Part shown: positions 42,001 to 52,027 of the stretch, one piece after another
How positions within the stretch are numbered: the stretch's first letter is position 1
Layout of the letters: the number at the start of each line of letters is the position of its first letter
NCBI RefSeq assembly: GCF_002999335.1
Contig: NW_020312192.1
Location: 244,806 to 308,805 of the forward strand
Origin: Cyclospora cayetanensis
Lineage: Eukaryota > Apicomplexa > Conoidasida > Eucoccidiorida > Eimeriidae
Direction of reading: 5' to 3'
Length of the DNA stretch: 64,000 bases
Translations under genes and position numbers: made by a program
Notes under the pieces: model-generated
What the model was told of the DNA's origin: nothing
Database searches by the model: none
What the model saw: the letters and a program-made list of their open reading frames with translations, nothing else

Positions 42001-44983
42001 CGTGGCCGTGCCTTGACTTGTATGCCACCATGTGGTGCAACTCGTCTGCCGTTCGCCCCCTGACGGGAACAAACACCTCGGAGTCTGCTGGCGTCGAGTC
42101 GGCTGTGAGCTCTGCAGCCACTGCAGCGGATTCCTCTGCAGCAGCCGCGGCAGCCGCTGCTGCTTGCGCTTCTCGCGATGCGACGATCTGCTCAGCAGTC
42201 TCGAGACCTCCAGACTCCGCCGCTGTTGCGCCTTGCCGATGCTCCTCCTCAAGCTTCTGCTGTTGGAGCTGCTTGCGACGCTGGCTAAGCCGAATCCGCT
42301 GCTGCTCAGCGCGCTGCTGTTGCAGCTCAGACGCCAGCTCTTCCTTCGCCACTGCGTATGGAGCCTCGATCATCGCATGCTTCAGCAGCAACTGCAGCAG
42401 GAGTCCCCCCACCTCCAATCTTCGCCTGGAAGGCCATCGAGGCACCATCACCGGGGTGGCTGCCCCCGCGGGAGTGCTGCTGCTGCTGCTGTGCTGCCGC
42501 TTCGGCTGCTGAGGCTTGCGCAGCGGCAAGTAGCACTGCCCCAACTGCTGCTGGTGCTGCTGCTGCAGCCCCTCCAGGAAGCCGGCTGCCACCTCTGCAT
42601 GCACTGCGTCGCCTATGGCCATTGCGATCTGCGTCACACGTGCCTGCCGCTGCTGCAGCTCCGGCCCCCCCCGCTCCGCGGCAGCGACTCCGTTGGATGC
42701 CCCCGCATGCACCGCAACTGCCGCAACCGAGGCGCATGCAGAAACCTCGCGACCTTTGCTAACGGGCCCAGTAGGCGCTGTAGCCTTGGGGAGCAGCAAC
42801 TGCTGCAGCACAGTGCGCGCTGCAATGACAGCCAGCAGCAAGGGGTCCAGCTGCTGCGGCAGGCAGGCTTCCGTGCCCTCGAATTCCGCCGCTGGAGCCG
42901 CTGCAGAGGGCGCAGCAGGCCCCCCTTCCTGTGAGGCTGCAGCAGCAGCTGTGGCAGCAGCAGCTGCTGCCGGTGCATACCGTTCTCGCTGCTGCAGCGC
43001 AGCTATCGGCTCTGCCATATCACGAACCCAAGGTATCCACAGCCGTTTGGCGGGGCCAGAGTCACTTCCCCGTCCTGCTGCCGCAAGTTGCTGCAGCTGT
43101 TGCTGCACTTCGACGGTCAGACGCCTCCAGATGCAGCCCTCTATGATCACTTGTCTGCGCCGCAGCACGCAGGGGGCCTCGTCGACTGAGGAGCTGGAAG
43201 GCAGCATCTCTAGGTGCTGCCTTGCCTCGCGCGTCTGCGGCTGCCGTGGGGGGGCAGACGTCAGATCCGTCTGCTTCCAGCGGAGAGGAATAGGGTAGGG
43301 GTTAGCTCCGTAAACTGCTTCCTTCTGCTGCTGCAGCCACTCTGGATTGAGCAGCAGTGGCGTAGGAGACTCCCTTCGCTCCTGCTGCTGCGAAGCCTGC
43401 GAAGAAGGCACTTCCTCCGGCAGTCGGGATGTCTGGAGGTGATGAAACAGCTCCTCTCTGGAGACGTCAGCGAGCAGCAGGCCCTGGTGCATCGCCTCCA
43501 GCTCGAGCGCATGCAAACACAGCAGCACGCTTGCGGACAGCCTCTCCGGGAAGGCATGCGTAGAGCTTCCTTCTTTGGCGGTAGTTGAGTCTGCTGCCGC
43601 ATGGCGCTCTGTCTGACCTAACAGACGGGCATAGACCTTAACTTGCTGCGCTGTGGTCATGGCTCTGAGCTCTTGAAGCCCCTTCATTGCTGACGGGGAA
43701 TCTTCTGGTGCATGCATTTCTGGTATGGCTCCTGATGTTGCTGCAGCTGCGGCTGGTACTGATGAGGACGCTGATGGTGATGCTGCTAGAGCTTCTGCTG
43801 CTGGTGGCGATCGTGGTTCTGAGGGCAGATCAGGCGCTTTGCTGCTGAGATCAAAGCCAGCACGGTGCTGCGCAGCATGCAGAACTTGCTGCTGAGCCTG
43901 CTGCAACTTCGAATGCGGAAGAGGAGGCTGCGGTAGCTCCGAAAGAAATTGTTCGAGAGATGTCTCTTCAAGCCACGGGTGGTGCAGCAGCTCCTGCGTC
44001 CCCTCCTGCTCGTGATGATGCAGCCATGGGGTTTCATGCTGGCGAGGCTGTTGAAGCCTCAGATCCGATAAGGCTGCCTGCATTTCCTGCCCTTGGGGAA
44101 CAGAACGATGCAGAGGGTGCTTCGAAGGACAGGGAGGCAACTCCTGGGCGCGCTGCTGCTGCTGCGGCTGTTGCTCCCATAAGAACGCCTGGAGGGGGGG
44201 GCAGTTTGTGTGCTGTCTCGTCCATCCGGGAGCACCCGCTGCAAAGGGAAAGGCATGCTCCTCTTCTAGCTGGTGCTGATTCTGCAACTGCTGATACTGC
44301 TGGTGGTGGTTGCGTAACTGCTGATACTGCTCACACTGCTGGTGAAGGTTGTGTAACTGCTGATACTGCTCATACTGCTGGCTGTGCTGCTGCTGATACT
44401 GCTGCTGGTGCTGGTGCTGGTGCTGCTGGCTGCTGTGTGTTGCGATGGCAAGAGCCGCAGCCGCCGAGCTGGCTGCCCTCCTAGCAGAGAGCAGCTGCAG
44501 AGGGGCATGCGGGAAGCCACAAGAGGGGTCAGGCGGCAGTTGCAGAGGCCGGTGTACATACCGCAGCAAGAGTCGTTGCCTTCTATGAGCGAAATTACCT
44601 GGGGTGGAGCCGAGAGCAGCCTGAGCAGCCGCTCTAACCCCCGCATCAGCCTTCCAGCATGGCTGCGTAATTTGCTGCAGCAACGACATGATTCTCCCTC
44701 GAGCAGGAGGTTCTGCAGCGCGTGCCAGGGCACCCACGGAGCCGTCCGGCAGCAGCTGCTGCTGCTGCAAGAGCTCGGCCTTGGGAGAGGTATTGCCCGT
44801 GCATTTACAATCTTGGAGAAGAAGGTAAGTAAGGAAAAGGAAACGCCTTAGAAGCCCCTTTTCTAGTTGCTCATTGCTTGCTGCCGCATGCGGCTGAGGC
44901 GCAAACTCAGGGGCCCTCCCATCGGTATGTCGGGGAACGAGAGGGTCGTCGGTCGATCGATCGATATACGGCCCCCCCTTCAT
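39085..44983 (-). CDS. POLRMT: Mitochondrial DNA-directed RNA polymerase (T7-like)
   Basis: A single-subunit phage-type polymerase that would transcribe the mitochondrial genome. Exon 1 (41996..44983) and exon 2 (39085..41700) are each whole codons; the join is GACAAG|GTCAGC to GTTAG|GTGGAG, giving about 1867 residues, much larger than the usual 1000-1300. Exon 1 holds a Gln/His-rich N-terminus, then the N-terminal domain with 'YGANPYPIPLRWK' and 'RRRLEVGGLLLQLLLKHAMIE'. Exon 2 holds the catalytic half: 'FPHNIDFRGRCYP', motif A 'LDGTCNGLQHYAALGRD' (catalytic Asp), motif B 'RSVVKQTVMTVCYGVT' (R-x3-K-x6-YG), motif C 'AAVHDSYWAHA' (catalytic HDS), and the terminal 'LKSPYFFH' resembling the family's aromatic end. 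Homopolymer insertions (Ser, Gln, Asn) sit between motifs. The true start could be internal, for example the Met of 'MSLLQQITQPCWK'. Confidence 0.92.
41088..41160 (-). repeat. Ser/Gly tandem codon repeat in the polymerase
   Basis: Twelve-base units (CCACTGCTGCTG on plus) repeated about six times, coding SGSS units. It lies before the conserved core, near 'SDTDSSSSGSS', and is a likely surface loop. Confidence 0.9.
41701..41770 (-). repeat. TG array in the polymerase intron
   Basis: (AC)n with ATGCACAT units on plus; sense strand (GT)n, directly abutting the acceptor of exon 2 (last bases GTTAG). Confidence 0.9.
44278..44440 (-). repeat. Degenerate QYQQL coding repeat
   Basis: Units of about 30-45 bases code for variants of 'HQQYQQL' (for example QYQQLHNLHQQ, QYQQLRNHHQQ). 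It is a higher-order repeat with Tyr, His and Asn at fixed places, not simple poly-Gln, in the N-terminal extension of the polymerase. Confidence 0.85.
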
Positions 44984-45363
44984 CCTGTGTAGCCGTTGGT
45001 GTCACGCCATCTTTTGCATTTTTGAGGGGGACTTCATGTCTGAAACGCTCTTCCCCTAACAGGAGGGCTCTCTGTTGGAGCCGAAGCTCTGCCGAAGCGT
45101 GTCGAAGCGCATAGAGCCTTCGTCTGCTGGGGAGAAGGAAGATCCTTGCATCGCCGCACGGCGGCTCTAGGAACGGCTGCTGCACACGGGGTTCCCGCCA
45201 GAGTGGTCCTTTTTTGCGGATTCTCTGTAGGGAAGCATGCCAAAGGCGTCGAAACTGCGCAGCAGGAGCAGCGGCGCGTGGAACCGAGCACGTCCACGCC
45301 TTAGGCCACCATAGCATCCACGCATTGCTACTGCTGCTGGTGTCCGTACACCCGGTGGGTCTG

Positions 45364-48300
45364 ATGACGCGAGTCGTGGGAACGCCAGCACGCAGCGGCT
45401 TGCAGTGCCTCGCAGGATGTCTCGGAGCCAGCCCTTGCGGTATGCACAGGCAGGCAGCGCGAGTGGCAGGGTTATCAACGCCAGCAGCATGCACCGCTGC
45501 TTCGGAGCTTCTTCTGGGCCGCAGTTTGACCTACAGAAACCCTTTTGTCGGCAGTGTCTGGTGTTTAGGGGCCTCGCAGCAGCGACGCCCCTTTGCAAAA
45601 ATCGTGCGATGGCGTCCAGACACCCCGCTGGCGTACGGGCTTGAGACGTTCACGGAAGCGGACGACTTCTTGAAGGCGTGTGAACAAAACAAGGGTTCGC
45701 TCCTGCCGCTGTTGCGGCCCCCTCTAGTGTCTTCGCTGCCGCCCTTCTAGCTGGTTTTGTGCTGCGTCCTTGCTACTGCGTGGCATTTAGAGCACCGCAC
45801 GCGACGGGTGGGAGGAGTTCGAGCAGCTGCCACCATCGAGGCTGCCCACCTTCTCCCTACTGCCTTTTTGGCTGCAATTGCAGGCACAATGACCCGGAGA
45901 GACTGGCTAGCTGCTCTGTCTATGCTGTCCACACGCCGGCGGCTCGACCTTAGAAGCACCTCTTTTAAGGCCTTTGTCGCTGCTGCCCTGCAACAAGAGG
46001 AGCTGCTTAAGCCACGGCATGTACACCTGACCATCCACCGGTGGGTCTTGCTCTGCTAGGACGGGCAGTGTGTGTATCTGTGTCAGTATGTGTGTGTGTG
46101 TGCGTGTGTGTGTATCTGTGTGAGTGTGTGTGTATCTGTGTGAGTGTGTGTATGTATATATATGTGTGTGTGAGTGTGTGTCTGTATATATATGTATATG
46201 TGTGTGAGTGTATGTGTGTGAGTGTATGTGAACATGTGTATATCAAGAGCGGGAGCGGCCTAATTAGCATCAACGTAGCAATTACGGGAGTCTTTGGGGT
46301 GCTGGGAACGTCTGGCTGGATGCGTAGGCTCGCGGTCATTGGCTATGCTCCAGCACTGTGGCAGCTAGCGCTGCGGCTGCAGCCGCTACTGCAGCAGCAG
46401 CAGCTAACTGGCAAGCAGCTCGCTGTTTCTGCCTGGGGCTTAGCGAAGAATGGAATTACCCACCCTCCCGTGTGGGACCTCATTGGTGCGTAGGTTAGAC
46501 CGCCAATCCAAGCGCGTAAAACCCAGGCGCCGATGCACTCGGGAGCTTTATAAATGAATATATATGTATATATGTATTTGCATATGCACCTTCGTGAGCG
46601 CTTCCCTGCTTGGCAATTTTGTATGGCTTAGGATCTAGGGTGACATAGCATGGTTTCCTGGCTGCAGGAATGGAGGCTCTGCGTCTTGCTTCGTGTCTTA
46701 CCCTCTCTGACCTCTCTATGATCATATGGGCCTTCGCTCGTGTAGAAGTAAGGATCTCAAAGCCTCCACCTCACCTCCCAAACCCTAGCAACCATAGCCT
46801 GATCCTCAAGCGCTCTACTATAAACAACCAGCTCCTAAACAGCAATCGTAGACACTCCACGCTGTGCGCCTTTCCTGCGAAAGCGGGCAGTGCTCAAGTT
46901 TCTGGAATTGCATGCCATACCCAGAAATATCCCCTTCCCTTTAGAAAGCCTCCAGGCATAGTCTTTCTGCCCTTGAACCTGCAACGGATCCCGATCTGCC
47001 CTTCCCTTGGTGCTGTCATGCTTTGTCCTGCTTCCGGATTCAGTTGCAGAGATCAGCGCATTAGTTGTAGAGTGCTGCGGATTTGCTACCCACCGCTGCC
47101 GTATCAGCAGCACCGGCACCCCTGCCACAAGCATGTATGTACAGGTATGTCTGTATGCATGTGCAGCGCATGAAACCTGCTGAGATTGTCAAACTCAAGG
47201 AGGAAGTTCTTAATCGCCTTGATGCCTTCGTCAAGCAGGCCCTTTTTGCAGCCTATGCTCTACCGAATGCACGGGCAACACCAGGGCAGCACGGATCGGA
47301 ACCAACACCCACTCCAGGGGTATTTGCAGGACATGCTAGAGAAGGCAATCCCACAGTTGCCTTGCAGCCAATGCAACAAGGCCAGGGTGCTTCTTCTGCG
47401 GCATCAGCTGCCACACAGACACTTGCAAGTCCAGCAACCGGAGCCCTTACTGCCCCTTGTGCTGCTGCGGCTCCTCCAGTGACACCGCACGATCTATGCA
47501 TGCTAATGAGATCCTTCGCAGATCTCACGCCGAGGGACTCTCCCCTCATCCTTCGTTTACTTTACACGCTTCTCCTCGCATGCAGAGTGCAGCCATCAGC
47601 TCACCGAGCGACCGCGGCAGCAGGATCAGCAGCAGACGTAGCGCACAGCGCGATGGGTGTCCCCCAAGCCGTTGGAGGTGTAGGCCCACTTACTGCCCAG
47701 GTAGGCCGCGGAGCCTTTAATTCTGACTTCCCGGATCAGATGGTGATAGAGTCACGTGGTGTTATATGCTGGTAGAATGTCAGGTTGTGCCCGTGTTGCC
47801 TCAGGGTCTCACTGCAGTTTGGACCGCCTTAAAGGACGCAGAAGTAGCAAAAGTCTTCTCCCTACCCCAGCACAAAAGGCCTCTCAGCAGCAGCAGCGGA
47901 AGCAGGCATCTTGCCTACCTGCCCTTCAGGGATACCATTCCACTCGAGTGCCTGCCACTGCTACTTGCCATCCTGAAACCGGCCCAGAGTTATCTTCGGG
48001 ATGCATCAACCGGAACCGATGCAAGTGTCACATTGGAGCCGACAGCCCAAACTCCGCACACGGTGAAAGAGGAAACAGAATTCTCAAAGCTAGAGGAGGC
48101 TTCTGCCCTGCCGCCAGAAACCTTGAGAATGGCAGCAGCAGCTGTTGCATCGGGGGCTGCGGGCTTAAAAAGCAACGCGTTGCTGCGAGGCGCATGCTGT
48201 GACGTACTGCTGGAGGTATTGTGTGAGGAGACCCGCCTCTTGCGTTTGGATCATACTACCAACACCAGCATGGTGGCCGCGCTTGCTGCGGCTCTTGCGG

Positions 48301-48993
48301 ACATGCAGGTCGGGGAATCAACACCGTTAGTGGTCCAGGCACCTTATTTTGTAGCGCTATTTTAGTACACGCCTGTCTCCAACGGCCTACTTCTAGTTCG
48401 TTTTCAACAGTTCAAAATCCCCTTCACCTCTCTTTGTGCTCTTGGCTACCTAGCAGCTGGAAGCGTAAGGATCTTCATTCTTCTGGGATCGGATTTCTGT
48501 TTCTGTGCAGCTGGTTGATCCTCGCGTGGTGTATCAACTGGTACTCTTTGCTCAGCAGCGGGGGGCTGCACAGTTCCAAGGCGATCAGCTCCTCACAGTG
48601 CTCCAGGCTTTTGAAAAATGCCAAATCGCCGACAGCAAGGCCTGGGCAAAACTGGGTGCGTCACAACGTTCATCTGCTTGCTTCTGCCCCTGCTGCTGGT
48701 GGGCCTTATGAGGCTAGGGTACTGCGGCTAGCCAGCTGGTGCATTTACCGCACCGTGGAGCAACATAAACTACTGTTTAAATTATTTGCTTTGTTTCATC
48801 AGCTTCTGCGGGACTGCTTGTGTGTCGTGCAGCACATCGGGCTCAGGACATCGCAGCAGATTTGAATCTCAAGGGGCTACGGAGGCTGAGAAAGTTGACT
48901 TGGAGGGCCGGTCACAGCAATGCTAGACTTGAGGGAGTTTTTGACCATTTTGAGGCGCTCAAGGAAGATATTGAAAAATGCGGGCCCATATAA
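45364..48993 (+). CDS. Helical-repeat protein, FASTK/HPR/OPR type, probably organellar
   Basis: About eight exons. Recognisable pieces: 'RPFAKIVRWRPDTPLAYGLE' (exon 1); 'TRRDWLAALSMLSTRRRLDL' near 45890; 'QLAVSAWGLAKNGITHPPVWDLIG' ending at 46491; 'LTLSDLSMIIWAFARVE' near 46670-46750; 'HDLCMLMRSFADLTPRD' in an exon from about 47169; 'GLTAVWTALKD' from about 47808; 'VVYQLVLFAQQRG' from 48511; and a last exon after CATCAG| at 48802 ending 'EDIEKCGPI' and TAA at 48991-48993. Alternating 'W/F-(A/G)-x-(A/V)-(R/K)' helices and 'PP.W' motifs are those of FAST-kinase-like, OPR and heptatricopeptide proteins, which bind organellar RNA. In apicomplexans they are usually mitochondrial and tied to fragmented rRNA. 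No RAP domain was seen at the C-terminus. The Arg/Ala-rich start suits a mitochondrial signal. Confidence 0.72.
46070..46240 (+). repeat. (GT)n array in an intron of the helical-repeat gene
   Basis: About 170 bases of GTGTGT with interspersed GTATCTGTGTGA and TATATATG units on the sense strand, between exons ending near 46040 and starting after 46240. Confidence 0.92.
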
Positions 48994-50183
48994 GCTCTTC
49001 AAACCGTGGGAAAGGCTATCTGGCAACTACCGCAAAGAAGCATTCATCTCTACAGTGGGCACTAATGTGTTTGCTCCCATTCCACGGATAAGCAGATTTG
49101 TACATTGGAAAAGATTCATTTGAATCCGATTTAAGTTATCATTATAGACTGTATCACAAGCGATCCGCGTGAGAAAGTTTTTTTTCCTTACTGGGAAGCT
49201 GTGGAATCCCACCGTTAGTTTGGCCGACGAGGCATTTACAGAATGACTCGTGTTGCAGGTCGTCGGATATAACCACTGAGGTAACAGATGATACGATTGT
49301 TTAAGCTCAATAAACTCCTTTGTGATTCGTTTTTTTCTAGAAACCGGCCTTCTTTGTATTCTGGTGGGCACCAGCTGCAGAAGCTGAAGTTAGGGGTGTG
49401 TTCGGGTTTTGCCCACCAGTGACACCAAACGAGGTAGAATTATACCCGGTAACTTGCAGCATACGATTTTTCTTAGGCTTTTAGTTTGCGTCCGGCCGGA
49501 GACGCCAGAAACAGAACAATACAGCGGCCCCTGAACGGGCCTGCGGAGGGAACTACGCCTGTAGCGCCGGTGTAAATACGTTTTCTTCGGCTCAGACCAC
49601 TTATATAAGGACGGAACAAGTGATGATTTAATTTGTGCCAAGAACACATCCGTACAGGCAGCCCCACCCCGCCTTCTACTAGTGACCTTAGGTGTGTGCC
49701 CGGATCGTCTTCGATGTTCAAATGCTGTATGAAAAAGTCTTTGAAGAAGTATATCCTACCAAGAATTTGGAAAGTTCTCGGCGAAATCTTAAATCAACTG
49801 CAAAGTTTAAGATTATCCACAGTAGACACTCCTTTGGGATAGGGCAAATAGCTTGCTGCACCATTCAACCAGTTGTGGGCCTAGCTAGAGTTTGTCGCTC
49901 TCTGATGCAATTTGCTTCGACTGGTGGGTGGAAAGCTGTGGCTTCTGTGGAATGCTTAAATAAAAATCGCAAGGGCAGTTTTAACATGCTTGATGTATTC
50001 TGATTTAGAGTTCGCTTCTTATTTCAACTCTTTGTGAATTCGCCTTCGAGCCAGTGAGCTCCGCTTACTGGTTTAGTGACCATCGGGCACACCAGGTGAC
50101 AAAGTCAAATCCCTGCAGGCGCTAGTACTTCCTGCAGCTCGATTAGCCTCTGCATAATTTTCAGGTTTGGGGACAGCCACAAG
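48994..50183. other. Intergenic, no gene seen
   Basis: The CAG/CTG triplets stop here and base composition becomes more AT-rich. A plus-strand frame at 49692-50003 is unrecognised and has no splice support. The last few hundred bases would hold the promoter of the vWA gene. Confidence 0.45.
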
Positions 50184-52027
50184 ATGAGAGCTGTTATCGT
50201 TTTCGGCATTCAAAGTCTCCTGGCCGTCAGATTGGCCGCGGCGCACAAGACCAACCAAAGGAGCGGGATATCAAGTGAGGTTTCTTTGTCCCCCCCCCAC
50301 TCCCCGTTAAGAATGTGATTAATCGGGTATGACGGGTATGAAACGCACCATGCTGGCTTGTGTTTGCGCTGCCACGTGCTGCGAACGCCCAGTTGCTGCT
50401 ACGGCGGATGTAACGACAGCGTGTAGGAGCAGAGTTCTCGACACCGTCAGCGTCCAAGACAGCAGTGGAAGCTTATTTTTAGAGGAGTGGAACCAAATCC
50501 TTAAATCCACAACGGAGCTCATCGATGCCATGAACGTACGTCTGTGAAACTTTTACTGGGAAATTCACTTATCTGGACCCATCCGAATAGGTTTCTGCAA
50601 AAACAGCACACTGAATTAATGTGGCAGCAGTACACAATCTATTTTTATCGTTCATACTTTAAGTTAGGAAAATGTTTTTCTCTAGGGCAGAAGTGATTCT
50701 AGACTCTCACTCGCCTTTGTGCATACTGGCAATCGATTAGTGTCCCCTTGGTTTTTACAAGGGCATAATGCCACTATTCACGCAAGATAGAAAAAAAATG
50801 ATTTGGTGCTTAGGTCGGAAAGGACGCCTCGCACTTTGCGCCGGTCACTTTTGGTACATGGGCAGAGGCACACTGGTTTTTGGACGATCCGAAAGCACAA
50901 GATGCGGACCTCGCAAAGGAAGAAGTATTGAAGCTACCATTCCTCAGCGAGGCCACAAACATTGCCCAGGGTCTTACTGTGGCTTACAACATCTTTGCAC
51001 GGGTGGAAAAGACTGATCCGGAGAGGTTCAGCAGCGAAGATGTGAGCCGTTTAGTCCTGGTTATAACGGATGGATGCTCGAGCAACTTTGATACAAAATA
51101 CGCCTCAAAGGAAGAACACTTAGAGGCTGCTCTGAGTGACTTTGGAAGTCTCAATAAAGTTGTCATTATGGTCGTGGGTATTGGAACGCAGCTCTGCATC
51201 GACGAGCTCAGACACATTGCCGGATGCCAGCCCGCAGCGTCGCAGACTGCGTGTCCAAATGCCAAGTTTACGGATATTCATCACATAGTTGACAAAATCT
51301 CGGAGCTACTTCAGGCGTATTGTACCAATACTGGTGGATTCGGTGGTGAGGGGGGTACTGGAGAAGGAGGGGAGGAAGAGAAAGAAGAGGGAAGTAGCAA
51401 AGCTGGCCTCATTGCTGGAGGTGAGGGAACAGTTTTAGTAAGGCTCTGTACTCCCTTTTGCAAAAATGACCCATCATCAAAAAAATCCAACTTTTAAAGG
51501 CAAGTCGCGTTGTTGCTCCATCTGTGTCTTTAGTAAATCCACTTACGAAGCGCTGATTTACACTCTGCACAGGTGTTATCGGCGGATTGGTGATTGTCGG
51601 AGGTATCGCCGGTCGTGCATATGCTTCTTCACTGTTTGGGTAAGAAAATAATCAAACCTGATGGAAAAGTGGCCTACAAAAGGCAATTGTGCTGCCTTCA
51701 AAGATATTTGATAGCAGTATTCAAGTAATGGCGGCTTGGGAGCGTGAGAAAAGCTCGGTAGTGCATGGAAGTTTCGGCAAGGCGCATAAAATGAATTTTG
51801 TTGGGGCCAAAAGTCCAACAGTCAAAGCACTTCTTGCGCACACTCAAGGCATCATACGCCACACTACTTGGTTTTCATAGGCCCATGCGGGAGCTGTTTG
51901 TGCATTGCGCATTCATAGAAGCGGCGGAGGGGCTGAAGCAGGCTACAGCTCTGATAATCAAGGCCGTGACGCTATGCTTGAGGAAAGGGAGACAGCTCTG
52001 GAGACGCAAACCTCCATGTTTCTTTAG
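50184..52027 (+). CDS. TRAP-like vWA-domain transmembrane protein (probable microneme protein)
   Basis: Exons 50184-50274, 50420-50535, 50814-51420, 51573-51639 and 51919-52027 sum to 990 bases (329 residues). Order: signal peptide 'MRAVIVFGIQSLLAVRLAAA'; a Cys; one von Willebrand A domain with the MIDAS 'DSSGS' (about residue 45), 'VTFGTWAEAH', 'EATNIAQGL' (MIDAS Thr region) and 'LVLVITDGCSSN'; a Gly/Glu-rich linker; the helix 'AGLIAGGVIGGLVIVGGIAG'; and a short tail with 'EAGYSSDNQGRD' ending 'TQTSMFL'. The IAGGVIGG helix and acidic tail are those of TRAP/MIC2 adhesins, which link host receptors to the gliding motor and are cut by rhomboid protease. No thrombospondin repeat or EGF is present, unlike TRAP, MIC2 or EtMIC1. 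An alternative start at 50329 uses one fewer intron, keeps the same total length, but has a poorer signal peptide. The adhesin role is inferred from architecture. Confidence 0.82.

Noticed and set aside
41961..42934. Several long plus-strand frames, Leu/Ala/Cys-rich
   Set aside because: Antisense shadows of the polymerase exon 1, whose frame continues unbroken with family motifs.
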